This document shows positions 1 through 16,591 of a DNA stretch of 64,000 nt, one piece after another. How positions within the stretch are numbered: the stretch's first letter is position 1; the number at the start of each line of letters is the position of its first letter. Source of the stretch: Podocnemis expansa (lineage: Eukaryota; Chordata; Testudines; Podocnemididae); contig ML682121.1 of the NCBI GenBank assembly GCA_007922195.1, positions 2,133,382 through 2,197,381 on the forward strand, in the 5' to 3' direction. Below the pieces are notes generated by a model. The model was not told where the DNA came from and did no database searches. It worked only from the letters and a program-made list of their open reading frames with translations. The translations under genes were made by a program, and so were the position numbers.

Positions 1-377
1 GGACTGGCCTGGAGCACAGACCTGCAAGAAAAGGGGAAAGGTACCTGGGGCAGTGAGGACATCACTCAGGAGAAATACTGGATTTAGCTGGGGGTTGAGG
101 CAACATCAACGAGGGGTGCTTAGGGTTCCTGGGCTAGGGCCCAGAGAAGTGGGTGGGTCAAGACTCTGTTACTGGGAATTGGGATGGTTTCTCCAAGTCT
201 CTGAGGGAGTCGTCTGGGTGAAAGGGGGCTAAGCCTGGACTGTAATAAGGTCACTATGTGTTTCACAGTGTGGCAGAACCTACAATGTCCTTTTGTAGGG
301 AAAAAGCCTGGTGGGAGTCAGTGTGTGGAATGGACAAAAAGTCCTACTGAATTCTCTAATTCTCCTCTCCCTGGCAG
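1..377. other. No gene recognised; upstream flank or intron of ZNF-A
   Basis: I see no recognisable coding or repeat content here. The stretch ends in a pyrimidine-rich tract and AG at 376-377 that makes a good splice acceptor for the first visible exon of ZNF-A, so it is probably 5' intron, with the promoter and any non-coding first exon lying before the window. Confidence 0.5.
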
Positions 378-419
378 GTTACAGAATAATATTGACTTCT
401 TGGTCCACATTGTAAGGAA

Positions 420-443
<24 letters not shown>
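378..443 (+). CDS. ZNF-A start exon (coding part 420-443)
   Basis: The acceptor follows a CT-rich tract ending in ggcag at 373-377, and the donor is CAG/GTAAGG at 443/444. The ATG at 420 gives eight codons, MAALELTQ, ending in phase 0, which joins cleanly to the KRAB A exon starting GAG CCG. Short leader exons of this kind are usual in KRAB zinc-finger genes. Bases 378-419 would be 5' UTR. The alternative, an unspliced frame running on to 815, has no recognisable domain. Confidence 0.8.
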
Positions 444-5561
<5,118 letters not shown>

Positions 5562-5832
5562 GAAATTCCTTGACTAGAAGTGGCCAATGTGTGTGTGGTT
5601 TTTTGCTTCTTTTTTAAATCACATTTGCTCTTTCCTACACAATGAGTTTTGTACCCCTCTGCATCGTGGCCATTCAGCTCCCCAGCTGAGCTTCCTATTT
5701 CTGCCTTTTGGTACTTACTTTTTCTTGGGGTCCATCATGTGATCTTTTCTATCAACTTCTTTGCCTTTTGAGTCAGGGCAGTGTGTGTCCCTCCTACCAG
5801 GAATGTTCAGCAGCCTCAGGTGAGGGAGATAG

Positions 5833-6536
5833 CAGGGGCATTGCTATAGGTAGGTCTGGGCCCACCCACTGCAGCATCTGGCAGCAGCATGAACTTCTGC
5901 ACCGCAGCTGTGGGCCAAGCCACCAGTGGCAGCTGCGGCCATGAGTGGAGCCCAGGTGGCACTATAGGCAGATGGGCAGGGTTGAGCTGCTGTCACCACC
6001 TGTACTGCTTCCTATCTTCATCCTGGGGATGGTCACTGCAGCCATGATGGGGCAGGGACTAGGGTCTTACTGCCTCAACCACACCTTTCTCCTTATAATA
6101 TTCCACTTCCTACCTTGCAACTGGAGTATCATCAAACAGCTTCTGGTCACATGACCAGAAGCAGGATGTGGCCAAGTCCACCCTGGAGATTCAGGGGCCA
6201 GACAAGAAAATGAGGTTTGGTAATGCTGCTGGGAGATAGGCTTTATCTCAACAGGCTACACTGCTGCAAAAAGTACCCTTGTCTTATATCCACTACGATT
6301 ATACCAGCGATGTAGCCAAAACTTATTTTTCAGCAGGGCAAGCAGCTGCCTCAGGTGGGCCTGGGTAAAAAGCAAGCACTTCTAGCTTCCAGTCATGTGA
6401 ATGAAAGCCAGAAGTTATGGAAAATGACTGGCCAAGAAATTAAGCTGCTGTCAATGCTCCTCTGCAGTGCATTGGCAACAGAAGCACCCAGCTGAGTGGG
6501 ACTGCTTCAGCCAGCCCACCCATAGTTATGCCCCTG
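5833..6536. mobile_element. Non-autonomous element with short inverted ends
   Basis: The left end CAGGGGCATTGCTAT and the right end ATAGTTATGCCCCTG are inverted copies of each other. The interior has no open reading frame. CA...TG ends suggest a hAT-like MITE, but the 8 bases on either side (ggagatag and gattgtaa) do not match well, so a target duplication is not shown. Part of the interior (about 5880-5960) resembles 10308-10512. Confidence 0.5.
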
Positions 6537-6566
6537 GATTGTAAGTGGAGTTGACTGCTAAATAAA

Positions 6567-7272
6567 CAAGGCATCCTGTGGCTCTTTTAAAGACTAAAAA
6601 AAATTTTTATCACATGAGCTTTTGTGAAAGAATATCCCACTTCATCAGACGCTTGAAGATTTCATGGGAAAAAGTCCATGTAATAAATCCATTTGTTAGT
6701 TTTGAGAGTGCCACAAGACTCTGGGGTATTTCTATACTTACACTTTAAATCGAAATAATGATGGTTATTGCAATTTAAAGTAATGCATGTCCACATTAGC
6801 TTTGCTTATTTCAAAATGAGGAGTTCCCTCATTTTGAAATAAGGAATAGTTTTTTTGATATATTAAAACCTGCGTTTATATTGAAATGAGAGTTAAATCA
6901 AAATTATTATTTCAAAATAACAGTGTAGCCATGTTATTTAGACTGAACTATTATTTTGATTTAACATTTTTTGACCTTCTTCCTCCCAGGGTTCCCTCCT
7001 CTTTCTCTATATTGAGTGGGGCTATGGCTCTTCTTGAGGGCCATCCTGCCACACTTCCCATGGTGCCCCTCTCCTAAATCAAACTAGCAAGTCCTGTCCA
7101 TGGACATGTTAGTTTGATTTGGGTTTCTACTGGGGACATGTTAAATTGATTTAAGAATTGTTATTTCTATTCAATTATATTGATTTAAGTTAAATCACTT
7201 TAACACTCTAAGGGTAGACATAGCCCTTGTTTGTTTCACTGAATTAGACTGACATGGCTGCCCCTTTGGAAC
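6567..7272. repeat. Fold-back repeat copy 2, split by a MITE
   Basis: The left part, 6567-6722, contains both arms up to ccacaagactct. The rest of the right arm, starting ttgtttgtttcactgaatta and ending ggctgcccctttgg, resumes at 7229. The 506 bases between are a separate element with its own inverted ends, so the fold-back was there first. Confidence 0.7.
6723..7228. mobile_element. AT-rich MITE nested in a fold-back repeat
   Basis: The ends ggggtatttctatac and gtagacatagccc are inverted and match the GGGTATGTCTACAC-type ends I associate with Harbinger-like MITEs of reptiles. The interior is AT-rich with repeated gatttaa and atttcaaaat segments in both orientations. There is no coding capacity. 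The removal of this stretch restores the fold-back repeat consensus, which defines its limits to within a few bases; I could not define a clean target duplication. Confidence 0.6.
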
Positions 7273-7751
7273 TTAGTGTAAAAATCCAGTTATGGTGGCA
7301 GTGCAGATATAGCTGAGACCCAGTGGTTGGTATTAGCTTTCCCCTTGACCTGACCTAAACTCCATCACTTTTGCAAAGCTAAACAGACCATGAGAGTCTT
7401 AGTTACACACCCCATTTCAAAGCAATTGCTAGTCATCAAGTTACCTCTTTAGGGAAAAATTGTTTCATTCATAATTGCTTTAATGCTGTTTTGGGTTATG
7501 CTGAATAACCAATATATTTTATACCATTTTCCTCACTTAAAATATATTGAACTAGAACCAAAGAGCAGAAATAGGCTACAAAAAAAAAGAGATCTGATTT
7601 CACCCTCTGTCCACAACAGAAGAACATAGGGTCCGTCAGATGAATTTCTTCCTTGTCTAGCCATTGCCCTCACAGTCCCCTCTCAGTGCAGCCAGTTTAT
7701 TTTGTTTCAGTCAAGTAGACATTATCCTCCCTAGTGACAGCTTCCAGAAGG

Positions 7752-8312
7752 GGAGCCACATTAGTTTAGTTCAGCAAAACAATCAAGGAATCCTGTGGCA
7801 CTTTTAAAGACTGACAGATTTATTTAATGTATGAACTTTCATAGGAGAAATATCTCTGTCGGATGCTTGAAGATGGAGAACTTATAGAATGGGAGGAAAA
7901 ATAAATGCAAGGAACTGTAAGTCATTTTAATCATAGAAGATATGTCAGTTGCTGTACTTAATTACAAATCAAAGCTTCAAAGAGTTGGAATTCATATGGA
8001 AATTTGATACCATTACCTTAGGCTTGAAGAGAGATTTGAACTGGCTGTCTCGCTATAATAAGTGACTTTCCCCCTATCGCAATCTTGCCACCTTCCAATA
8101 TGTTCCACACTGTTTGAGTCTAAACAACAGCTTTGGTTTGCTGAAATAGTCTGACCTGATCTATGACTTACACGTCCCTGCATTTATTTTTCTTCCCATT
8201 CTGTAAGTTCCCCATCTTCAATCATATATGGTGTGAGATTTCTCCCATGAAAGCTCATGCATTAAATAAATGTGTTAGTCTTTAAAAGTGCCACAAGGCT
8301 CTTCTTTGTTTT
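7752..8312. repeat. Fold-back repeat copy 3, long form
   Basis: Arms start agccacattagtttagttc (7755) and end gctcttctttgttttacc. Inside them a second paired segment, cttatagaatgggagg near 7880 and cccattctgtaagttc near 8198, extends the hairpin. The loop of about 240 bases has no recognised content. This is the longest copy in the window and shows that the family has an extended inner arm missing from shorter copies. Confidence 0.7.
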
Positions 8313-8700
8313 ACCCTCCTGGTATACTCTCTCTCCACCTCCCAGTGTCAGGTGATGTAGTGTTCTGAGCTCTCTCTGCTAGGTATCACAGGCTGATTCT
8401 CAATCTTTCATTGAGGCTGGAGATTCACACTTCAAAGAGCTTGAAGGAAAATTCGAATGGACCCTGAACACACAGTAATCATTCTCTGCTTTAACCCCGT
8501 TGTTTATCTGCAAAGCTGTTTCTGGGCTTTTCCCCTCTCTAAGCTGGGAGTATTGCTTAAGGATGGGAAAGCTGGCTGTTTTTCTCTTTATGTGATGCAA
8601 AATGTCTTATAAATAAGATGACTTAAAAATAATAAAGTGGTGCTGAGTAAAGGAGGATCAAATGGATCAGAGGAAAATGCAAGATTCTGTTCTTATTTTG
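8313..8700. other. No recognised content
   Basis: Intergenic sequence with no open frame of note, RNA gene or repeat that I can identify. Confidence 0.4.
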
Positions 8701-9135
8701 AGTCATCATATGTAACCTGCTCTGGAATTTAATTTTATATGAAAGTGTCTTATCCCTCCGTGTGTTATGGGTTTCTCTCTCTTTCCTCAATGCCCTTTGG
8801 TTACATAATTAGATATCAGTTTCATGTGACAGAATGTGGCTCAGATTTTTTGAGACTTTGAGAAAAATGACCATTTGCTGAAACAGTACTTTCTTATTGA
8901 TTCCCCCCACCCACCCCCCACCCCACTACTCCATGAAGAGAAGTGGCACATTCAAGGGTAGTTCAGTCATCAGGAGCTAATACTTCATGCTAACATTTCA
9001 CCAAGAACTCAGGAGCAATTTTAATTTTCATTTTGAAATGGTCAACAACAGCATGCCACAAATTGTGGAAATAGCCAGATATGATCAAATTCTTGTTCAA
9101 TAGATTAGGTTAATAATTTTTTTAAATTGCTAGGA
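8700..9135 (+). other. 3' flank shared with ZNF-B (segmental duplication)
   Basis: This stretch aligns by eye, in the same orientation, with 40480-40905. Shared landmarks in order are acctg(c/t)tctggaattt, tgggtttct, agctcagattt(t/c)tt, gagaaaat(g/a)a, and gaaatgg(t/c)(c/g)aacaacagc. It lies about 3 kb beyond the end of ZNF-A, and its partner about 1.5 kb beyond the end of ZNF-B, so the ancestral duplication covered more than the gene. Confidence 0.7.
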
Positions 9136-9362
9136 AGGGTATTCATCATATATTCATCAACTGTTTATTGACTTGTTTTGATATTGATTTATTCAAATTG
9201 CTAAAGCTGGATTGCCCTACCATAGTGAAAATCTCAGATTGGGGTTTCCACATAAACTAGATATGCACTGGCATCATTAGGCTGCTGTTCTAAGAATTGT
9301 AAGGATCGTTTTTCTGGTGCATTAATCTGATTTGATTAAATGGATGACTTTATTCCAATAAT

Positions 9363-9530
9363 GAAAGTCCTGTGGCACTTAAAGACTAACAAATTTCTTT
9401 AGGAACAAGTTTTTGTAGTCTGCAGCCTACATTCATCAGATGCATCTGACGAAGTGGGCTGCAGACCACGAAAGCTTATGCCCAAAGAAATTTGTTAGTC
9501 TTTAAGGTGCCACAGGACTTTTCTTGTTTT
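9363..9530. repeat. Fold-back repeat copy 4
   Basis: The arms, gtcctgtggcacttaaagac at the left and gttagtctttaaggtgccac at the right, meet around a central gatgcatctgacgaagtggg. It is a compact hairpin of about 165 bases related to the other copies but closer to the variant in which the middle reads gcagaccacgaaagcttatg. Confidence 0.75.
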
Positions 9531-9547
9531 TGCTTTACACAGACTAA

Positions 9548-9828
9548 GCCCTAGTCTACACTTACGGCTTTTTCGGTGGCAGTCAACCGCTGTTTATGCA
9601 CTGAATGTATAATTCCTTGCGTAAATGGCGGCGACTTTCTAAGCCACCATTACACATTAGGGGAAAGCCGACTGCAAATCACTTGCAGTAGACTTTCCCC
9701 TACACCCCCGGATCCCCAGGACTTCTGGGATTAGCTTCTAGGAGTGGTGCGGTGAGTTCATACCCGCTGCGAACTGCTCCCAGAAGCCTGAACTGATGGC
9801 AGTGCATTTGCTAACACAGCTACCCCTC
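9548..9828. mobile_element. MITE, GGGTATGTC family, copy 1
   Basis: Begins ccctagtctacacttacgg and runs through aaatggcggcgactttctaa and ggggaaagccgactgcaaat. The same sequence appears inverted at 32641-32930 and in direct orientation at 47135-47360. The three copies define a dispersed element of about 280 bases with no coding capacity. Confidence 0.65.
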
Positions 9829-10307
9829 TGGAACCTGATTCCAACATAATCTCGTTATCCACTTACTGATTTGACCTCAACTTTACGACTGTATTATTTA
9901 ACTTTTAGCTGAGCACTGTTGATAGTCATTTAACCTTAGTTATGTGTGTTCTTAATTTCATTTCTTCAAATTAATAAAACTTAGAACTGGGTTCTTGACT
10001 GATTTCTTTCAATAAGCAACTGGGGCTGAAACTGTGGACAATCTGGGTAGAGATCAGTCATTCCACTTCTTAGTATTATCAATTTTGTCTAAATTAACCC
10101 TTAGGCTCTCAAAAGGAAGCAGTAAAGGGAGCATCTATGTCAATTCCAGTTGTGTGCAGGCGGGAGGGAGAGCTCAGATCATTACAAGCGAAGATAAGAT
10201 CCACTATCTAGGCTTTCAAGGATTTGTGGGGGTGAGAAGCTCCGACTACACTTGTTACTTAGCAACTGGAGCTCTCATGAGGAAGAGGGAGGGGGAGAAG
10301 TGGTGAC
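9829..10307. other. No recognised content
   Basis: AT-rich to mixed intergenic sequence. I see no gene, RNA or assignable repeat. Confidence 0.35.
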
Positions 10308-10512
10308 ATCAGGCGTGCCCACAGCAGCACCTAGCAGTGGCATGAGCTTTGCCTCCATGGCTGCACGGCCTGGCCAGAAGCCAGTGGCCATGAGTGGAGC
10401 AGAGCCCTGCAGTTGCAGCGGAGAAATCTGTGCCGCTGCTGGGCACGGTGATGGGTGATCTTCAAGTGGGTGGGCCCTGGCCCACTCAGGTCTACTTGTG
10501 GTTATGCCTCTG
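10308..10512. repeat. Unclassified dispersed repeat fragment
   Basis: GC-rich segment with gtggccatgagtggagc at about 10385, also found at about 5935 (cggccatgagtggagccc) in the element at 5833-6536. It ends gtggttatgcctctg, which resembles the inverted end of that element. It is probably an incomplete second copy. Confidence 0.45.
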
Positions 10513-11919
10513 TTCCACACACCATTTTTCTTTCCACTGTCAATCTTCTCAGATCATTTCACAGAGAAGAGATCTTAGTGGCCAGATCTATGGAAAATAA
10601 TCTTCCACAATGTCACTATCATGATAAAAAAAAACCCCACTCCCTTCTTGCCTCCTAGTACTAGTCCCATTCCTTATCCTGTGTGTGGAACAGTCATTGG
10701 GTGGCATGAGACAGAACCAGGTGGAGTCAATAGTGCCTAGAAGAAAGCAGGTTTAGTCTGAACAGGCGTATTAGCCTGTTAATAGGATATCAGGAAAACA
10801 GTGAAGTTGTCTTCGTCGGAACATAGAATCATAGACTCTAAGGCAGTGGTTGTCAAACTTTTTTCCTTGGGACGAAGCTCCAGAACCTCTCTGCCACATG
10901 GTGACCCTCCACTGAAAAAAAGCAGCCACTGCCCAAAAGTTGAACAGTGACTAGGGCTGCAGGGTGAGAGTGGGAATCCCTCATGGCTTTCATTCTCTCT
11001 CTTGAGACTTAACCATAGAACTATAGAGTTGGAAGGGACCTCATGAGGTCATCTAGTCCAACCCTCTGCCAAAAAAAGCAGGACCACTCCTACTAAATTA
11101 TCCCAGCTAGAGTTTTATCCAGCTGGGCCTTAAACATCTCCAAGGATGGAGAGTCCACCACTTCCCTAGATAGCCTATTCCAATGCTTTACCACCCTCCT
11201 AGTAAGAAAGTTTTTCCTAATATCCAGCCTTGACCTCCCCAGCTGCAACTTGAAACCATTGCTCCTTGTTCTATCCTCTGTTACTACTGAGAACAGCCGA
11301 GCTCCATCCTCCTTGGAGCATCCCTTCAGGTAGTTTAAGGTTGCTATCAAATCCCCCGTCTTCTCTTCTGCAGGCTAAAAAAGCCTAGTTCCTTCAGTCT
11401 TTCTTCACAGGTCTTTTGCTCCAGCCCCTTGATTATTTTTGTTGCCCTCTACTGGACTCTTTCTAATGTGTCAACGTCCTTTTTGTAGTGGGGAGCCCAA
11501 AACTGGACACTGTATTCCAGATGCGGACGCACCAGTGCCGAATAATGGGGAATGATCATATCCCTCAATCTGCTGACAACACTTCTTCTGATGCAGCCCA
11601 GTATGCCATTGGCTTTTTTGATGACAAGAGCACACTGTTGACTCACATGCAGCTTCCCATCCACCAAGATCCCCAGGTCCTTTTCTACGGTGCTGCTACT
11701 TAACTCCCAGCCTGTAGCAGTGCAAGGGGTTTTTCCGTCCCAAGTGCAGGACTTCGCACTTGTCCTTGTTGAACCTCATGAGATTTCTATTGGCCCACTG
11801 CTCCAATTTGTCAAGGTCTTCCTGAATCTTCTCCTTGCCCCTCCAGCGTGTCTACTGTTCCCCCCAGCTTGGTATCATCCACAAACTTACTGAGTATGCA
11901 ATCAATCCCATCATCCAGA

Positions 11920-13008
11920 TCATTCATGAAAACAATCATTGAACATAACTGGCCCCAGGACTGACCCCTTGGGCACACCACTTGTTACTGGTTGCCAGCT
12001 AGACATGGAGCCATTGATTCCTACATGCTGAAATCGTTGATCTAGCCAGTTTTCTATCCACCTTACAGTCCACACATCCACACCATACTTCCTTAACTTG
12101 CTGACAAGAATGCTGTGGGAAACTTCAAAAGCCTTGCTAAAGTTGAGGTATATCATGTCAACAGCTCTTCCTGTATCCACAAATCCAGTCATCTCATCAT
12201 AGAAGCCAATGAGGTTGGTCAAGCATGATTTACCCTTGGTGAATCCATGCTGACTGTTCCTGATCACTCTATTTTCCTCCAAGTGTTTCAGGATGGATTC
12301 TTTGAGAATCTGCTGCATGATTTTTCCAGGGATTGAGGTGAGGCTGACAGGTCTGTAATTCCCTGGAACCTCCTTTTTCCCTTTCTTCAAGATAGGTACT
12401 ATATTTGCTTTTTTCCAGTCCTCCGGCACCTCCCCGTTTGCCATGTTTTCAAAGATAATGGCCAGCGGTACTGCTACCTCATCGGCCAACTCCCTCAGCA
12501 CCCTCAGATGCAGGTTGTTCAGCCCCATGGACTTGTGCACATCCAGCTTCTTTAGGTAGTCCCTAAACTGATCTTCCGTCACCAAGGGCCTCTCTTCTTC
12601 TCCCCAGTCTGCCATACCCAGTGTAGTGGGTTGGGAGCTGGCCCTCCCTGTGAAAACTGAAGTAAAAAAAGCATTGAGAACTTCAGCTTTTTCCTCATCC
12701 TCCATCACAAGGATACTTGCACCATTCAGTAAGGGACCTACACCAGCATTGATCCTCTTCTTGTTATTGACATACTTGCAGAACCCCTTCCTGTTATCCT
12801 TCACATCCCTTGCTAGCCACAACTCCAGTTGTCCTTTGGCCTTTCTGATTTTATCCCTGCAGTCCCGAGCAATATCTTTATATGTCTCCTTAGTCATCTG
12901 TCCAAGCCTCCACTTCCTGTAAGCTTCCTTTTTATGCTTTAGCTCAGTGCAGAGTTCTCTGTCAGGCCACATTGGGCACCTTCCACAGTTGCTGTTCTTT
13001 CTGCTCAT
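11920..13008 (-). pseudogene. CR1 reverse transcriptase segment
   Basis: An open stretch of 362 residues covering the endonuclease-RT linker and the RT fingers and palm. Recognisable blocks are VPEDWKKANIVPILKKG, GNYRPVSLTSIPGKIMQ, NSQHGFTKGKSCLTNLI, the metal-binding region IYLNFSKAFEVSHSIL (the usual catalytic Asp of YLDFSKAFD is Asn here) and SGVPKGSVLGPVMF. The frame then shifts; the active-site block follows at about 11880-11900 as SKFVDDTKLG, with Val in place of the usual Ala before DD. These changes mean the copy is inactive. Confidence 0.9.
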
Positions 13009-13645
13009 TGGAATTGTATCTTCCTGTGCCCTTAGCAGAGTTTATTTAAAATGCAGCCATCTCTCTTGGACACCTTTCCCCTTCAGATCAGCCTCCCTCC
13101 CAAGGGATCCTGCCCATCAGTTCCTTGAAGGAGCCAAAATCTGCTTTTCTGAAGTCCAGGGTCTCCATTTTGCTTCTTTCTTTTCTCCATTAATCAGCAT
13201 CTTGAACTGTACCATCTCATGGTCTCTGCTGCCCAGGTTGCCATTCACTTCTACGTCCCCAATCAATTCTTCTCTGTTTGTGAGCAGCAGGTCAAGAGGT
13301 ACAAGGCCCCTAGCTGGTTGCTCCCGCATTTGTACCAGGAAGTTGTCTTCAACACTCTCCAAAACTTCCTGGATTACCTGTGAACTGCTGTATTGCCCTC
13401 CCAGCAGATGTCATGGTAATTGAAGTCCCCCAAAAGAACCAGGGCCTGTGATCTGGAAACTTCTGCCAGCTGTCCACAGAATGCCTCATCCACCTCCTCC
13501 TTCTGGTCTGGAGGTCTATAGCAGGCACCCACCACAACATCCCCCTTGTTCCCCTCTCCAAGCTTAACCCACAGATTTTCAGCTGGCTCGGTTCCACTTC
13601 CATAATGGAAGTCTGAGCAGTCATAGAGCTCTTTTACATATAGTG

Positions 13646-13950
13646 CTACTCCTCCCCTCTTCTTCCCTGCCTGACCTTCCTGAACAACTTATACCCAACC
13701 ATGGCAGAGCTCCAGTTATGCAAGCTATCTCCGCATGTCTCTGTTATTCCAATTATATCACAGTTCTTTGTCTGTGCCAGTACTACCAGTTCTTCCTGCT
13801 TGTTTCCCAGGCTCCTCACATTCGTGTACTGGTACCTGAGATACCAGGCTGGTTGCCCTACTTTCCCATGTCGATGTTCAGTTCTATTGCATCTACCTCC
13901 TTGTATTTTCTCCTGGGATTGTCCTCCCATACCTGCCACAGGTATTAAAG
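13646..13950 (-). pseudogene. CR1 endonuclease N-terminal segment
   Basis: On the minus strand the reading NVRSLGNKQEELVVLAQ, then DIIGITETCGDSLHNWSS, is the start of the CR1 AP-like endonuclease: the N of the first motif and the E of the ITET motif are present. Endonuclease sequence continues towards 13000 in other frames (LLLTNREELIGDVEVNGNLG at 13250-13310). It is a broken copy, without a continuous frame. Confidence 0.85.
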
Positions 13951-14115
13951 CTTAATTAGAACACGTAACAGTTATTTGACCCCCCCCCCATGTTCCGACT
14001 ACCTTCTCTTTTATCCCTGGTGTTACAGTTCCCGTTCCCCCCAAGTCCACCCCTTTCCCCAGGTCCCCCACATTGTCACTTACCTGTGGACTTTGGTCTC
14101 CTTCCCCCTTCAAAC

Positions 14116-14470
14116 CTAGTTTAAAGCCCTCCTCAATAGGTCAGCCAGTCGACGTCCAAATATGCTCTTCCCCTTCCTTGACAGATGGAGTCCATCTCTG
14201 CCTAGCAGTCCTTCTTCCTGGAACAGCATTCCATGCTCAAGGAAGCCAAAGCCCTCCTGACAACACCATCTTCTCAGCCAGACGTTCACCTCCAGGATGC
14301 AACCGTCTCTACTAAATCCCCTACCCTCGACTGGAAGGATTGAGGAGAGCACCACCAGTGCTCCGAACTCCTTCACCCGCGCTCCCAGAGCCCTGGAGTC
14401 ACCTTTGATCTGCCGAGGATCACCTCCCGCAGTATCATTGGTTCCCACTATTATTGCAACTCTGAAATCT
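14116..14470 (-). pseudogene. CR1 esterase-like ORF segment
   Basis: The minus strand reads VGTNDTAGGDPRQ, then VVLSSILPVEGRG, then GRDGLHLSRKGKSIFGRRLA. The GTND and DGLHLS blocks are those of SGNH-type esterase domains that occur in the first ORF of some CR1/L3 elements. The domain's own N-terminal part, including the catalytic Ser block, is missing because the element stops here. Such pieces are often mis-annotated as host genes. Confidence 0.75.
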
Positions 14471-14478
14471 ACACATCT

Positions 14479-14733
14479 AATTTGAAATCACCTACACGGA
14501 ACATGCAAAGAGTGATCCCACATGCCATACTCATCTCAGATCAGGAAGTATGTCAAGCCTCTAAACTTGTATGCAGTAACCTAGAGTGTGTGTGTGACAG
14601 TGAGCTCTTTGCAAATGGGGGGGGGGGAGGGTGTGACTGGATGGAGAAATGAGATAGAAGTGCTGAGACAGGGAAAGGAGAAGAGAGCCAATGCCAGGCT
14701 GGAAGGAAAGGTCCTGGAATGGTGGATTACTTA
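14479..14733. other. Interval between CR1 and DIRS copy 1
   Basis: Contains a run of G around 14618-14628 and GA-rich sequence. No gene or named repeat is recognised. If the hAT nesting model is right, this is the middle part of that element. Confidence 0.35.
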
Positions 14734-14965
14734 CTTAGCCTGTCACGTCAGGGTACATGGCCAATGCCCCGTCTGTGCTGCAACTGCGGCTATATAGGTG
14801 ACCATGACCATGACCCTGACCCTCCCAGTCCCATATACCTTTGCCAACTCCGTTAGCGGGGACGGTAGGAGGGACCTGAATGTATGTGAACAGCCCATCT
14901 TGAAGAAGCACGGTTACTGGTGACTAACCAACTGTTCTCCTTTGAGCGCTGCTCACGTTATTCAG

Positions 14966-16591
14966 TTACAGGTGACTGCTAGCCGTACCCAAGGAGGCTA
15001 GGAGGAGTTGCAGTCTACCCACACTGAGTACAGCTCTGCCCACAGCGGCATCATCTCTAGCCTGTTGGGCAATGGCGTAGTGCGTCATGAAGGTATGTAT
15101 CGATGACCACGTAGCGGCCCTGCAGATTTCTTGGATTGGGACCTTAGTGAGGAAGGCCGTGGAAGACGCCTGAGCTCTGGTAGAGTGGGCTCTCACAGTC
15201 TCTCAGAGAGGCATGTTTGACCTTCCGTAGCAGTCTTTAACGCAGTTCACAATCCACCTGGAAATGCATTGGGAGGATACTGGAGAACCTCTCACATGTT
15301 CAGCAACTGCTACAAACAACTGGGAGGTCTTGCGGAAAGATTGTGTGCACTCGATATAGATTAGGAACGCTCTCCTCACCTCCAGGGTGTGCACCGTCTC
15401 TGGTTTTCTGTTGCCTGAGGGTCTGGATAGAAGACCGGCAGGCAGATTTCTTGATTCATGTGAAAGAGGGTGGCAACCTTGGGCAAGAATGAGGGGTGGT
15501 GACGAAGGACCACCTTGTCTGGGAAGAATACCATATATGGAGGTTCAGAGGACAGTGCTTGTAACTCTGAGACCCTTCTGGCCAAGGTAATTGCTACCAG
15601 GAAAGCCACCTTCCAGGACAGTACGAACAGGGTGGCTGAGTCCAAGGGCTCATACGCTGGTTCTGTCAGAGCCCGCAGCACAATGTTCAAATCCCACTGT
15701 GGAGTGGGTTTACAGGTGTGGGGAAAAAAGTTTTTTTCCACCCCTTTCAGGAATCTATGACAGACGGGGTGTGAGAAGAGTGGAGCCCCATCTACTCTTT
15801 GGTGAAAGGCCAAAATTGCCACCATGTGGACTTTTAATGAGGACAGGGATAGGCCTTTCTCTCTTAAATCAAGAAGGTAGTCCAAAGTTGCCTGAATTGG
15901 TGTGGAGGTAGGGTCTATGTCATTGTCACGGCACCAAGTGGAAAAGTGGTTCTATTTTGCCATGTAGGTGTACCTGGTGGAGGTTTTCTGCTACCAACCA
16001 GGACCTTTTTAACTCTATCCGAGCAGCACCTCTCTTGCTCGCTGAGCCAGAGACCATCCAGGCTGTCAGGTGCAGGAGGCCCAGGTCTGGGTGCCGAAGG
16101 CAGCCCGAGTCCTGTGTCAGGAGGTCTGCCCACCATGGGAGGTGGAGCGGGGTTCTCACAGACATGTCACGTAGGCGGGGAAACCAGTGTTGTCTGAGCC
16201 AGTCCAGCGCTATCAGAATGATGTGTGCCTCATCCGCAAGGACCTTCAGTAGCACCCGGTCGAGCAGGGGGATTGGAAGGAAGGCATACATTAGGGCCCC
16301 CAACCAACTGAGGAGGAAGTCGTCGCTGAGAGAACCCTCCTCTTGACCCCGAGGGGAGCAGAACTGGGGACATTTGCAGTTCTGTCCCGTGGCAAAGAGG
16401 TTGATCTGAGGGGTTCCCCATCTGTTTGTCAGCAGGGAGAAAACGTCATTGTGGAGGGACCACTTGTGATTTGCCAGTGGTTTCCTGCTGAGCAAGTCTG
16501 CTATGCCGTTGTCTACCCCGGGTAAGTGGGAGGCAGTTGGCGGAAGTGATGGTCTATTGCTAATTGCCAAAGCTTGGTCACTTCCCCGCAT
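14966..16591 (-). pseudogene. DIRS copy 1 post-RNase H region and tyrosine recombinase
   Basis: The segment 16591-15926 reads LPGVDNGIADLLSRKP then WGTPQINLFATGQN, the C-terminal RNase H and connecting region. The recombinase follows: MDYLLDLREKGLSLSSL as its core-binding start, ARRVSELQALSS with the first catalytic Arg at about 15565, and, after a break, HSTRAQASSTAFL with the HxxR motif and THYAIAQQ with the likely Tyr nucleophile at about 15060-15195. Catalytic residues are all visible but not in one frame. Confidence 0.88.

Larger units (their letters stand above)
11013..14478 (-). mobile_element. CR1 LINE, 5'-truncated, about 3.5 kb
   Basis: Read on the minus strand this is a long CR1. 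The 3' end at 11013 shows the typical CR1 terminus (here as ccatagaactatagagttgg, followed by ggaagggacctcatgaggtc). Upstream are the reverse transcriptase, an endonuclease segment, and an esterase-like segment where the copy stops. Frames are broken by stops and frameshifts. CR1 moves by target-primed reverse transcription and typically leaves 5'-truncated copies like this. Confidence 0.93.
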
